From Methanocella_A sp963792125 (GTDB taxonomy: Archaea; Halobacteriota; Methanocellia; Methanocellales; Methanocellaceae), in assembly GCA_963792125.1 (NCBI GenBank), contig CAWBVA010000011.1:124001-188000 (forward strand): a stretch of DNA of 64,000 nt, written 5' to 3'. The notes under the pieces were generated by a model. That model made no database searches. It saw nothing but the letters and a program-made list of their open reading frames with translations, and had not been told where the DNA came from. Below are positions 1-9,683 of the stretch, piece by piece. Position 1 is the stretch's first letter. Each line of letters begins with the position of its first letter. Made by a program: the position numbers and the translations under genes.

Positions 1-1495
1 ATCCTGCTGCACGTCATCCGTGGCCTCGACGAGGACATTCCGGCCCAGGGCTCGGTCGTCTTCCATACGGCACGCTGCGAGGCCTGCGGCTATATCAACC
101 CGCCGTCGGGGATCGGCAAGCCATGCCCCGCCTGCGGCGGAAAGATGAGCCCGTGGGACGTGGATATCCTGGACATCAGCCTGGACGACCAGGACCGGAG
201 AGCTATCTCCCGGCGCATCTCTATTATGATCCAGCGGACCTTCGCGCTATACGGCGACGACCGCGTCATCGAGAACGTCATGAAGGCGCTGGAGGACGTG
301 GAGTACTCCCGAACCCATACCCAGTCGCAGCTCGTGCAGCGGGCTGCCGACCTGATCGACCAGGTCAAGCTGTCCCACCGCATGATGCACATAGCCCGGG
401 ACCTGTCGGGCGGAGAAAAACAGCGAGTGGTGCTCGCGAGGCAGCTGGCCAAGGAGCCTATGCTGCTGCTCGCCGACGAGCCCACGGGCACGCTGGACCC
501 CAAGACGGCGAAGATCGTGCACCAGGGCATCCTGCAGGCAGCCAAAGACTTCAACATGACCGTGCTGATTACCTCGCACTTCCAGGATACGATCCAGGAC
601 ATGGCGACGAGGGCAGTCCTGCTGGACAACGGCGAGATCAAGATGGACGGCAAGCCCGAGGACGTCATCCAGCGAGTTCATGAAGTCCCAGAAGGTCGTG
701 GAGAAGAAAGAGTACCTGGCCACCGGCCTGCCCATCGTCCGTGTCGACGACCTGGAGAAGCTCTACCTGTCCATCGACCGGGGCGTGATCAAGGCGATCA
801 ACCATGTCTCCTTCGACGTGAAGGAGGGCGAGATCTTCGGCATCGTGGGCGTGAGCGGCGCCGGCAAGACGTCGCTGTCAAACACGATCACGGGCAACAT
901 GGAAGAGGCCCACGGCATGGTCGAGGTCCGCATAGGCGACGACTGGGTCAACATGCTGGAGCCGGGCTACTACGCCCGCGGCAGGGCCAAGATGTACGTC
1001 GGCCTCCTGCACCAGGAGTACGACCTGTACCCTCACCGGACGGTCGTCGACAATCTCACCGACGCCATCGGCCTCGACTTCCCGGCGGAGCTGGCCGAGC
1101 GCAAGGCGGTCCACACGCTTATGATCGCAGGCTTCTCAGAGGACAAAGCCCCGGAAGTGCTGTCCAAGTACCCGGGCGAGCTCTCCGAAGGCGAGCGTCA
1201 CCGCGTCGCGCTGGCGCAGGTGCTCATCCGCGAGCCGAGGGTGGTCGTCCTGGACGAGCCTACGGGCACCATGGACCCGTTCACCAAGCGGGACGTGGCC
1301 AACTCGATCCTGTCGTCGCGCGAGGAGATCGGCGAGACGTTCATCATTGTCTCCCACGACATGGACTTCGTCCGCATGGTTTGCGACCGTGTCATGCTCA
1401 TGCGAGCCGGCAAGATCGTGGACATCGGCAGTGTGGATTCCGTGCTGGCCAAGGTCACGGAGCAGGAGCGCCAGATCATGGCGCACGGCCAGTGA
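1..1495 (+). CDS. atwA: Component A2 (AtwA), MCR-activating ABC ATPase; 5' cut by window, one frameshift
   Basis: ATP-binding protein of the MCR activation machinery, which reduces the nickel of coenzyme F430 in methyl-coenzyme M reductase. The visible part opens with a CxxC...CPAC zinc-ribbon-like segment. The first ABC half follows with signature LSGGEKQRV and Walker B LLADEPTG. The second half has Walker A GVSGAGKTS, signature LSEGERHRV and Walker B VVLDEPTG. The two halves lie in different frames, joining at about 673-679 where one extra base restores QRFMKSQK. A frameshift in this conserved methanogen gene is more likely a sequence error than decay. A 118-base gap with a TATA-like stretch at about 1551-1567 separates it from mmp3. 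Confidence 0.9.
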
Positions 1496-1613
1496 CCCGG
1501 ACATTTTTCTTGTAAGCCCGTAGCGCTGGCTATTATTTCATCCGATAGAAAGTATATGATTTAAAAAGATACTCTACAATGGAGAGACAGAAACAGCGAG
1601 GAGCAAGGGTAAA

Positions 1614-3144
1614 GTGAGCGGAGACATCGTCGTCGAGGTTAACGGGAAAAAGCTGGTCGTCCCTGCGGGCTCCCGCATCGCAGATGCGCTTGCCGTCGCC
1701 GGTACCCGGCGGGTGCCAGGTACCATCATCGGCATCGTCAGCGGTCGGGCAGAGGCACGGAAGGAAGTCGCCACAGAGTTCCGGGTGATCACCAGCAAGG
1801 GCGAGTTCCGGATAGAACTGTCAGGCGACCGCAAGGAGGCATGGCTCAGGAGCTACGACAGACTGTCCGGCGGAAAGCTGAAATGGGCTAACGGACAGGC
1901 AGTGGCCTTCGGGCCGTTCGCATCGGACGTACAGCCCGGCCGGGGCGAAACGGAGTACCGGGCCTGGGACGTTAGCCTTGGCACAGGGGGCTATGACGCG
2001 AAGAACAGCTACCTGATCATCTCCAAGTCCAACCACTCTTCGGACTATGGCGCACGGGGCAAGCCGTTCGCCCGCATCGTCTCCGGCAAGAGCGTGATCG
2101 CCATGCTTGGCACGGACGATAGTATCAGGTCCATAGAGCCTGTGGTCCGGCTGGAGAAGTTCGCCAACAAGCTGGTCACGACCGACGAATCGATGCCCGT
2201 CGAGGACGGCATGGAACTGCACACGGAGCTCGAGGTCGAGCTGACCGCCAAGGCCAAGGACGGGGCCGAGCACTTCTATGCGGCCGTCATGGATGGCACG
2301 TTCCCCGTAGACTTCGCCGCCAGCACGTTCGTCTCCAGCGACATCATGCTGGGCGAACTGTGCCCCTACGAGAACCTGGCCGCCCGCAGCGAGGGCACCG
2401 TCAGCATCAGGACCGACGGGGCCGGAAGGGGCCGCATTTACATTTCCAAATCGGACATGACGTCCAATATCTATCATTCCATCGTCGGCCGTGTCACGAA
2501 AGGGCTGGAGCTGGCCAGGCTTGCCTCGCCTGCGCAGCGCATCGCCGTAAAGGCAGTGCCCCGGCGGCTTAGCGTCCTGGGCATGAGCCTGGCGGAGGCA
2601 GAAGCATTCCTGACTGCGCGCGGCGTCAGATACGAGAAGGCTGGCTACCAGGGGGACGGCGCGGTCGTCGTCGAGCAGCAGCCTGAGACGACGATGGAGA
2701 TCGTGTCGGGAGGACAGGTGAAGATTTCTAAGCATACCGAGGCAGAGCCTGGTGGAGATCGAGCTGTACCGTAAAGATGCGGCCCGGTCCGTCGAGTACT
2801 TCAGCCGGGCGACCGGCCTGAAGATGCAGTCTGTCGGCGCGCTGGACGTCTTCTTCAAGTACGAGGACACCATGCTGTTCAAGGGCAAAGCCGTCCATGT
2901 CATCGAGCTCATCCCTGAGAACAAGCCAGAGGAAGGCTCGAAGATAGCGACCGGCGAGATCGGGCTGACGAACATGGCGGCAAAACATGCCGGCATGATC
3001 GGCGTGCGGTTCGGCGAGAGCAACAAGTTCGGGCCCACGGGCGAGAAGTACACTGCCACCAATATCATCGGCAGGGTGGTAGACGTGGAAAAGCTGCGCA
3101 AGGCGAAAGAGAAGGATCGCATCTACTTTACGGAGGCGCGATAA
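1614..3144 (+). CDS. mmp3: Methanogenesis marker protein 3 (UPF0288), one frameshift
   Basis: Mmp3 is known as a member of the MCR activation complex with component A2, McrC, Mmp7 and Mmp17. The start is GTG with AGGAG about 10 bases upstream. The N-terminal frame gives 386 residues. The C-terminal part (from 2752, GEIGLTNMAAKHAGMIGVRF region) continues in another frame, so the join lies at about 2730-2755. Together they make about 505 residues, the usual family length. The stop overlaps the mmp6 start in ATAATG. The C-terminal piece should not be annotated as a separate gene. Confidence 0.88.
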
Positions 3145-3590
3145 TGGCGGACGCCGACGAGACCGTCACTAAAATGGTGGTCCTTTCGGGCTCGATGCTG
3201 CCCGCGGAGCTGGCCATCGAGGCGTACAAGATCACGGCGGATGTCTCTGTCAAGGAGACCTGCTACGGGCTGATGGTCACCGGAAAGCGTAGCGAAGTGG
3301 ACCACCTTGTAAGCGAGTTGAGACGGATTGAACCGCACAAGATCTTTGTCAAGGAGCGCGGCTATCCGCCGGGTGACTCGAGACGATGCAGGGCTGACCG
3401 GGGCGGAGGGCCGAGGCCTGGCTTCCACCAGCTCAAGTACGAGATGGACCTGCTGCCTGACATATCGAAGGGCCTGGTGCTCGTGGACCGTGGCAGCAAG
3501 GCGGTCGTGCAGCCGAGGTCGAAGAATATTGACGTTGATCGCTTCAAGCAAATCATAGATCAAATGACAGAGGACGGAGAAAAGCAATGA
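3144..3590 (+). CDS. mmp6: Methanogenesis marker protein 6
   Basis: Intact 148-residue protein of the methanogen-specific marker 6 family; its biochemical role is not established. The central motif PPGDSRRCRADRGGGPRPGF and the following FHQLKYEMDLLP are characteristic. It overlaps mmp3 by one base and mmp5 by four (ATGA), so the block is translationally coupled. The operon position implies a role around MCR maturation. No frame damage was seen. Confidence 0.88.
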   Translation: MADADETVTKMVVLSGSMLPAELAIEAYKITADVSVKETCYGLMVTGKRSEVDHLVSELRRIEPHKIFVKERGYPPGDSRRCRADRGGGPRPGFHQLKYEMDLLPDISKGLVLVDRGSKAVVQPRSKNIDVDRFKQIIDQMTEDGEKQ

Positions 3591-4051
3591 GAATATTCAT
3601 CTATCCCCCTAACAGCCTCATACTGGCAGACCTCGTGGAACGCTTTGGCCACGAGCCGCTGGCACTCATGACTGAGGTGCGGAAGAAGGTGACCAATGCC
3701 AGCCTGGACTCACCGCCCATGAATATGACGCCGGACGATCCCAAGAAGGGGCTGAAGTACGCGGCCATCGAGGTGCCGTCAGGCGTCCGCGGCCGCATGG
3801 CGCTGATGGACCCGCTGATCGAGCAGGCAGAAGCGGCCATCATCGTCCATGACGCCGAGTACCTGTTCGGGTGCATGGGTTGCGCCCGGACCAACGAGCT
3901 GCTCAAGTTCGTGGTGCGCAAGAAGGGCATACCGGTGCTTGAGCTGCAGTACCCTAAGAACGAGAACGAGGCGAAGAATTTCGTGTTATTCATCAAAGAG
4001 TTCCTGGACGGCCTGAAGGTCAAAGCCGCCCCGGCGGAGGCTGACAAATGA
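3587..4051 (+). CDS. mmp5: Methanogenesis marker protein 5
   Basis: Intact 154-residue protein of the marker 5 family, of unknown reaction. The cysteine motif CMGCARTNELL (about residues 97-107) could hold a metal or cluster, but that is inference. It overlaps both neighbours through ATGA junctions, in keeping with one transcript from mmp3 to mmp7. No signal peptide or membrane segment, so presumably cytoplasmic. Confidence 0.88.
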   Translation: MRIFIYPPNSLILADLVERFGHEPLALMTEVRKKVTNASLDSPPMNMTPDDPKKGLKYAAIEVPSGVRGRMALMDPLIEQAEAAIIVHDAEYLFGCMGCARTNELLKFVVRKKGIPVLELQYPKNENEAKNFVLFIKEFLDGLKVKAAPAEADK

Positions 4052-5299
4052 GGAAGATACGCATAGCGCACCTCAGCTGCGGCTCGGAGCACAGCGGCGT
4101 GCAGGGCGAGATCGAGAAAGCCGCCAGCCAGGTCAACGCCCAGATCGTGTTCCCCGAAGTAGAGATCGGCAACGTGAAGGAGAATGCCGAGATCTTCGGC
4201 TTACAGGTGGCCAGCCCGGACCTGCGGCTCATGATCGCGAGAGCGAAGAGCATCGTGAACGGCGACACCAAGGCCGATGCCGTGTTCATCACCACCTGTT
4301 TCCGCTGCGCCGAAGGCGCGATCGTCACGGAACGCGGTCAGGGACTACATCCACCAGAAGTCAGGCCTTCCGGTGATCAGCTACTCGTTCACCGAGCGCA
4401 CCAGCCATGAGACGCTGCTGACCCGGATGGAAGCACTGTCGACGACGGCCCTGCGCAGAGGCCTGCTGGCACGGGAAGAGCAGACCGGCCTGACCGCCGG
4501 CATCGACTCCGGCTCCAGCACCACCAAGGCCGTGATCATGAGGGACAACAAGATCATCGGCACCGGCTGGGTGAAGTCGACGGACGTCATCAAGAGCGCC
4601 GAGGATGCCTTCAGCCGCGCGCTGGCCATGGCAGGCGTGAAGCGCGAAGAGCTGCAGGGCATCGGCACGACCGGCTATGGCCGGTTCCTGATCGGCAAGC
4701 ACTACAACGCTGACCTGGTGCAGGAAGAGCTCACGGTCAACTCCAAGGGCGCGGTCTACCTGGCCGACATGCAGAAAGGGCCCGCGACTGTCATCGACAT
4801 CGGCGGCATGGACAACAAGGCCATCTCCGTGCAGGACGGCATCCCGGGCAGCTTCACCATGGGCGGCATCTGCGCAGGCGCATCCGGCCGGTTCCTCGAA
4901 CAGTCGGCTAACCGGCTGGGCGTGGACATCGGCGACCTGGGCGCGCTCGCCGTCAAGGGCAATCACAATAACGTCACCATGAACAGCTATTGCATCGTGT
5001 TCGGCACCCAGAGCCTGATCAACTCCCTGTCGCAGGGCAAAGCGAGGGAAGACGTAGCGTCTGCGGCCTGCTACAGCGTCGCGGAGCAGGTCTTCGAGCA
5101 GCAGCTGCAGGAGATCGAGGTGAAGAAGCCGGTGATCATGGTCGGCGGCTCCTCGCTGAACATCGGCCTGGTGAAAGCCATGGGCGACCTGCTGAAGATG
5201 GAGATCGTCGTGCCGCCGTACTCCCAGTACATCGGGGCCGTAGGCGCGGCACTGCTGGTCTCCGGGCTGCGTGGAGGCAGCGAAGCGAATGGACAGTGA
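4048..5299 (+). CDS. mmp15: Methanogenesis marker protein 15, BadF/BadG/BcrA/BcrD-type ATPase, one frameshift
   Basis: ASKHA-fold ATPase related to activators of 2-hydroxyacyl-CoA dehydratases. The phosphate-binding loop GIDSGSSTTKAV and a cluster-binding signature GGICAGASGRFLEQ are visible. The N-terminal about 95 residues (from MRKIRIAHLSCG) are in one frame and the ATPase domain in the next. The join near 4327-4335 restores VTxAVRDYIHQ. Total about 417 residues. Related activators deliver electrons with ATP hydrolysis, so a reductive activation role beside component A2 is plausible (inference). Confidence 0.87.
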
Positions 5300-5897
5300 G
5301 ATCGAGGCGCCCGAGCGTTTCACGGTGGAGAGCACCGACCCGGAGGGCGCAAAGAAGTACGACGGCGTCATCCGCGACGTGCTTAGCGACCTGAACCTGG
5401 TCCGGGCCATCGGGAGACTGCACGTCTATATCGACCCGAAGCAGCCGGTATTCATCGCTGTCGGGATGTTCCGCCGGGGGCTGCCCACGCTGACGCTGGG
5501 CGACGTCGCCGACATCGCCTCCGTCAACGAAGGCCTCATGGTCTCGGTACGCGACGAGGAATACGCGGCCACGGCAGTCGGCAAGCTGTACCTGAAATAC
5601 GGCCGGGACAAGCTTATCCCGACCGACAGGACGGCGGTTATCGTGCCGACCATGGGCGACTTCGCGAAGCAGCACGACGACATCTCCGCTATCGTCGTCT
5701 ATGATCCCAAGGACGAGCTGAAGAAGGCGGTCATCGACGCGCTGATCAGGATCACGCCGGAAGGCTTCCGCGTCCGGAAGCACTACATCTCGGAGCACAT
5801 GCTGGCTTTCATCGCATCCGAGGACCCGATCCGGCCCGAGTGGATAGACATCTGCCGGAAGCTACGGGAGAGGATCGGCAAAGAGGAGGTCGACTGA
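5289..5897 (+). CDS. mmp17: Methanogenesis marker protein 17
   Basis: Intact protein of the marker 17 family, known as a component of the MCR activation complex. ATG 5289 is preferred over an in-frame ATG at 5271 because GGAGG lies about 10 bases upstream of it. The gene then overlaps the end of mmp15 by 11 bases. Length is 202 residues, with no signal peptide or obvious catalytic motif. The stop is followed after one base by the GTG start of mmp7. Confidence 0.87.
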   Translation: MDSEIEAPERFTVESTDPEGAKKYDGVIRDVLSDLNLVRAIGRLHVYIDPKQPVFIAVGMFRRGLPTLTLGDVADIASVNEGLMVSVRDEEYAATAVGKLYLKYGRDKLIPTDRTAVIVPTMGDFAKQHDDISAIVVYDPKDELKKAVIDALIRITPEGFRVRKHYISEHMLAFIASEDPIRPEWIDICRKLRERIGKEEVD

Positions 5898-5898
5898 C

Positions 5899-6819
5899 GT
5901 GGAACCCGTGATTTTCCAGGGCGGCATCTACAAGCACGAGCAGATGGTCGAGCTTGTCGAAGACCTGGGCGGCTACATCCTGCAGAAGAACCTGCTGCAG
6001 CTCGACGTCATCATCGTCATGCTGGTCCCGAACGCAGACCTGCCACTGGTCGAGGCCAAGGCGAAGGAACTGCTGGGCAAGCTGACCAAAGCGCCGCTTG
6101 CCGGCGCCGAGATCGCCGTCGTGACGCCCACGCTGGCCTACCAGCACTTGCCGCATCTGGCCTGCGACATCGCCGAATACCTGCGCAGAGCAGGCGCCAA
6201 GACCAACATGATCGGGCTGGCCCGGGGTGTCGGCAAGCGCATCGCACAGATGAAGGCCCACGAGATCGACCTCATCAACGAGCACGACGTAGCCGTTTTT
6301 ACCTACGGCAACTTCCGCGAGTGCATCATCGAGAAGACGAAGCTGTTCTACGACATTCAGGTCCCCATCATCGTCACCGGCGGCCCCCAGATGGATAAGG
6401 CCGAAGTTGCCGGCTGTGTGGACTATGTCGGCGGCCTGGGCCGCATCATGCACCGCACCAGGCAAAAGGATGAGCTGGCTCTCCTCGATAAGCTGGTCGA
6501 GGCCACCGGCAGAGTGCTCGACGAGAAGCGGGCGGAACTGGACAAAGACCCGCTGAGCGTCAGCCCGCCACGGGTGGCCCACGAGATCGAGAAACAGATA
6601 CCCGACATTCCCGAATCGCTGGCGCCGACGCCGATCACGATGCAGCTCAACGGCCTGCGCATCAAGGTGCCCTACGAGGAATACAAGGACCGCATCCTGA
6701 ACGTCCGGTTCGACGAAGGCATATACATGCGCGAGGTGGCGAAGCTGTACCCTTCCCGCATGAAGGACTACATCATCCTGCGCATACTGCCCAAATCCGA
6801 GACCGGCTTCGTGATCTAA
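5899..6819 (+). CDS. mmp7: Methanogenesis marker protein 7
   Basis: Intact 306-residue marker 7 protein, a known component of the MCR activation complex. The start is GTG with GAGGAGGT just upstream. Conserved blocks include VFTYGNFREC and VTGGPQM; single cysteines at FRECI and AGCVDY could be functional. It is the last gene of the cluster. Its TAA stop is the first base triplet of the long palindrome that follows, which may act as its 3' end. Confidence 0.88.
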   Translation: MEPVIFQGGIYKHEQMVELVEDLGGYILQKNLLQLDVIIVMLVPNADLPLVEAKAKELLGKLTKAPLAGAEIAVVTPTLAYQHLPHLACDIAEYLRRAGAKTNMIGLARGVGKRIAQMKAHEIDLINEHDVAVFTYGNFRECIIEKTKLFYDIQVPIIVTGGPQMDKAEVAGCVDYVGGLGRIMHRTRQKDELALLDKLVEATGRVLDEKRAELDKDPLSVSPPRVAHEIEKQIPDIPESLAPTPITMQLNGLRIKVPYEEYKDRILNVRFDEGIYMREVAKLYPSRMKDYIILRILPKSETGFVI

Positions 6820-7231
6820 GCCGCCAAGGTTCTAAGAGAAGACACTAAGACGCCACTTTTAGCACCGAGGATATCAGGCGCCGATTTGATTTTAAGGCGC
6901 CAAGAGTCGGCGGATGGCAGATTCGTCGCAGGCACGGGAGGATGAAAAATCCGCGTGCGGACGTCAGTATTACAGGCCGCCGCCAGATGCGTGCACGTGA
7001 TGGCTAAATATTTGTATACTGGCTATTATCGAGCCTTGCCATAGGCGCGTTTACAGACCGGCCTGATAGTCAGCGATGCTAAATATTTTTCACTGGAAAG
7101 TACATTTTTATTTTAATACACTACGACTTGGACCCTTGGCGCCTTAAAATCTAAAAAAAGCTTGGCGCCTTGAAACCTTCGGTTGCTAAAAGTGGCGCCT
7201 TGGCGCCTTCCCTTAGAACCTTAGCAGCTTA
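6817..7231. repeat. Long imperfect palindrome of GGCGCC/CCAAGG words between convergent stops
   Basis: Arms lie at about 6817-6906 and 7135-7231 with about 230 bases between. The right arm, read in reverse complement, matches the left over about 90 bases: TAAGC(C/T)GC(C/T)AAGGTTCTAAG, then CGCCACTTTTAGCA, and TTTTAAGGCGCCAAG. Both flanking convergent genes (mmp7 and the minus-strand gene ending at 7221) take their TAA stops from the outer ends of the arms. The centre shows no gene. Confidence 0.75.
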
Positions 7232-7847
7232 GCGTTTCACGATACCGCATGCGGTTGATGACCATGCCTGCTGCGGCAATGCCGCCGATCATGCCGAAAG
7301 GTATCAGCGGGATGCAGTCATGCCAGCTGGCACCTCCGGGGGATGGCGTGCCCGACGGAGTCGGCGTGCCGGGGGCAGGGGTCACAGTAGGCGAGGTAAG
7401 CTTGAACGAATGGTCGATCGTGCCGTCCTTGAAGACGATCTCTGTCAGCGTTGCGTTTTTTTGCACGGGGATCTCCAGAAAGAAGGTACCGGTCCTGAAA
7501 TGTGGTTTTACCCATTGCGTTGTCGGCTCGTTTTCCTTAAACCTGTACTGGTTACCATTACTGTCGATCAAGACAGGGGTAACGAAACCTTCGTCCCTTA
7601 TGTCACCCGTATTTTCGAACTGGTATAACAGCCGGACCCAGTAGACGGTGCTCGGATCGACATCGTAGTGGATGTTACTCAATTCTTCGCTGGCCAGGTT
7701 CATCCCTTGCAAGTACACGACGATACTTCTGTCGCTAATCGTGAACTGTTCATCGATAGGGATGTACTGGTCGGCATATGCGACCTGTGTGGCTAACACA
7801 AGGGATAAGGCTCCTGCAAATAAGAGGATGGCCATTCGACCGAGCAT
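7221..7847 (-). CDS. Exported protein with C-terminal membrane anchor, DUF4352-like
   Basis: Hypothetical 208-residue exported protein. It has a signal peptide (about residues 1-25, ending AYADQY), a beta-rich domain containing LLYQFENTGDI and FVTPVLIDSNGNQY, a Thr/Pro/Gly linker (about 155-172), and a C-terminal hydrophobic helix with a basic end. It shares the layout and the YQ(F/Y)EN(T/Y)G block with the genes at 23987 and 24692, so they are paralogues. The fold looks like DUF4352/telokin-like extracellular domains. Function unknown, probably displayed on the cell surface. Confidence 0.7.
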   Translation of the reverse strand: MLGRMAILLFAGALSLVLATQVAYADQYIPIDEQFTISDRSIVVYLQGMNLASEELSNIHYDVDPSTVYWVRLLYQFENTGDIRDEGFVTPVLIDSNGNQYRFKENEPTTQWVKPHFRTGTFFLEIPVQKNATLTEIVFKDGTIDHSFKLTSPTVTPAPGTPTPSGTPSPGGASWHDCIPLIPFGMIGGIAAAGMVINRMRYRETLSC

Positions 7848-7905
7848 AGACTGATCATTCTGATCTTACGATTTAAACCTTTTGAGCCTGAACAAAAGTA
7901 TAGAA

Positions 7906-8283
7906 TTATATTAAAAACTCGAATAATGCCGCGACAGACAGAACGATCAGCGCCGCCCCGAGGAAGACAAGCATCCACCCTGTATCATATTCTCCTGGCT
8001 CAGCAATATCTTCTTTTTCTTCCTGTACCCCGATTATCTTCAGCGGCGACATCAGCATCCTGTATGTCTCCGGCATCCCACCCTTGTGGAAAAATCCGAT
8101 TAAGCCACCAAAGACGAAGATGACTATGCCCTCGATGAACAGCAGGTTCGAGAGGACTGGCAGGTACGCCCCTTTCGCTCCCGTCGCCAGCCAGTAGATG
8201 AAGCTTAAAATGACGTCCACGGCCCCTATAGCCAGAGCATCGATGGCGATGGCGAGCCCTGTCGTCAGGTAGCTTTTTCGCAT
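7906..8283 (-). CDS. Small membrane protein, three helices
   Basis: Unrecognised protein of about 125 residues. ATG at 8283 (MRKSYLTTG) is preferred over an upstream in-frame start because it places a basic N-terminus directly before the first helix. Three hydrophobic stretches are visible: LAIAIDALAIGAVDVILSF, LFIEGIVIFVFGGLIGF and MLVFLGAALIVLSVAALF. An acidic loop (EEKEDIAEPGEYD) precedes the last helix. It is divergent from the AhpD-like gene at 8400. Confidence 0.55.
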   Translation of the reverse strand: MRKSYLTTGLAIAIDALAIGAVDVILSFIYWLATGAKGAYLPVLSNLLFIEGIVIFVFGGLIGFFHKGGMPETYRMLMSPLKIIGVQEEKEDIAEPGEYDTGWMLVFLGAALIVLSVAALFEFLI

Positions 8284-8337
8284 ATGGCTATATTGTGGCG
8301 TCCGGGACAAAAGCGTTCTCCTGCCAACAGCCGGATA

Positions 8338-8347
8338 CATATAAATA
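8338..8347 (+). promoter_or_regulatory. Archaeal TATA box upstream of the AhpD-like gene
   Basis: CATATAAATA lies about 55 bases upstream of the TTG start at 8400, predicting a transcript start near 8370 and a leader of about 30 bases. Inferred from spacing only. Confidence 0.45.
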
Positions 8348-8399
8348 CTCGCAGGCGGATAAATAAGTGAACCGGCAGGTAGGACAGGCGTGATTTAAG

Positions 8400-8882
8400 T
8401 TGAAGTTCGAAAACACCTTGAAAAACCTCTTCGGGAAAGAGCCCGACGCTGCGGTACAGGAACTCCTGAAGAACATCGAGGACGACTATGGCGAAGTGCC
8501 GTTCGTCCTGAAGTCGATGAGCGACCGGCCCAACGTACTGCTGCCCAAGATCATCTACGACGATGCCGTGCTGCGGAACCCGGAGCACCTCGACGAGAAG
8601 ACCGTCGAGCTGATCACCATCGGCGTGGCCACGGCACTGAAGTGCGATCACTGCCTGCGCATGCACCTGCGCGTCGCGCACAGGAAAGGCATCTCCAAGG
8701 ATGAAGTCTTCGAGGCCATCCTGCTGGCCAGCGCATTGTCGAACACCGCCGCCCTTGCCCAGGCTATGCGTGTCTTCGAGGAGGACCGTGATGACGTACC
8801 TGAGGAAGAGGGTACGAAAGAGCACTGCGACGGGTGCATTGTGGTCGAAAACCACAATCACAAGAACGGCAAGACCGAGTAA
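8400..8882 (+). CDS. Carboxymuconolactone decarboxylase/AhpD-family protein
   Basis: 160-residue helical protein of the CMD/AhpD family, members of which act as alkylhydroperoxidase partners or disulfide reductases. The redox motif ALKCDHCLRMHL holds the CxxC pair with a histidine three residues after the second cysteine, as in AhpD. The acidic C-terminus carries two more cysteines and a His-rich end (EHCDGCIVVENHNHKN), which may bind metal. The start is TTG at 8400. A role in oxidative stress is inference from the family. Confidence 0.75.
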   Translation: MKFENTLKNLFGKEPDAAVQELLKNIEDDYGEVPFVLKSMSDRPNVLLPKIIYDDAVLRNPEHLDEKTVELITIGVATALKCDHCLRMHLRVAHRKGISKDEVFEAILLASALSNTAALAQAMRVFEEDRDDVPEEEGTKEHCDGCIVVENHNHKNGKTE

Positions 8883-9022
8883 ACATTTTTAACCTTGACG
8901 TCCTGTGAAAAAGCTATATGGCAGTCTGCGACAGTCAATGGCAGGCAGTCACGCGCACGTGCGCACAGGCCGCTCTGGCAGAGTTGATTTGCATGGCCTG
9001 AATATGGTCCAGGTAGTGATTT

Positions 9023-9622
9023 TTACAGGTACTTCAGGAACCAGTCCCTTACAAGCTCGAACAGCTCATCCCTGTCCTGGCTGATGCCATGATCGTCGCC
9101 CTCGAACAATACTAACTTCTTCGGCTCTTCGGCCCGCTTTGCGATGTCGACCGAACATTTAAAAGAAAGCGTCCTGTCGGCGGTGCCGTGGATGAGGAGG
9201 ATGGGCCTGGGCGAAATACGATTGACGTCGCCTGTGCCGTAGGACTGGCTGGCGACAGTGACGACCGTCTTGACTCTATTGTCCCACGCAGCAGCCGAAA
9301 TAACCACCGCGCCGCCGAAGGACCATCCTATCAGCCCGATGGTATCAATCTTATAATGCTTCCCCAGGTAGTCGATGCAGGCGAGCACGTCGGATATGCA
9401 TTCGTCGAGATCGGAATCGTACCGGCAGTCGATAAGAAGCGATGATATTTCGGCTTTCAGCAGTTCTTCGGCCAGCGGGTGGTAAATGTTACCGGGTCCG
9501 TGGGTGCCGCCTCCGACACCATGCATATAGATGACACCCTTATAGGAGCAGCCGTTGTAGAACTCACACTTGACATAGCCGTCCCGGTTTTTAATCTCGA
9601 AGCGCACCGGAGAGATCTGCAT
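9023..9622 (-). CDS. Alpha/beta hydrolase
   Basis: 199-residue cytoplasmic serine hydrolase. The oxyanion strand GVIYMHGVGGG comes first. The nucleophile elbow is LIGWSFGGA, the acid lies in LIHGTADRT, and the histidine in FEGDDHGISQ; the full triad is in order. No signal peptide. It is closest in layout to short dienelactone-hydrolase-like or acyl-peptidase-like proteins; the substrate is unknown. The start MQISPV lies just inside a TATA-poor region, so the exact start is less sure. Confidence 0.78.
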   Translation of the reverse strand: MQISPVRFEIKNRDGYVKCEFYNGCSYKGVIYMHGVGGGTHGPGNIYHPLAEELLKAEISSLLIDCRYDSDLDECISDVLACIDYLGKHYKIDTIGLIGWSFGGAVVISAAAWDNRVKTVVTVASQSYGTGDVNRISPRPILLIHGTADRTLSFKCSVDIAKRAEEPKKLVLFEGDDHGISQDRDELFELVRDWFLKYL

Positions 9623-9683
9623 CGATCGATCTTGGTGTCAGCATCGTTAAAAATGATCTGGCACTTTAATCATGCTTACATAT

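Noticed and set aside
123..683. Long plus- and minus-strand frames overlapping atwA and other high-GC genes
   Set aside because: These are shadow frames of GC-rich coding DNA, with Arg/Ala/Gly-rich translations and no motifs.
680..1495. Independent ABC ATPase gene after the first one
   Set aside because: Component A2 has two ABC halves in one chain; the second frame joins directly at QRFMKSQ, so a base error is simpler.
2752..3144. Separate gene of 130 codons after mmp3
   Set aside because: Its sequence is the conserved C-terminal part of Mmp3, and joining gives the normal family length; it is a frameshifted continuation.
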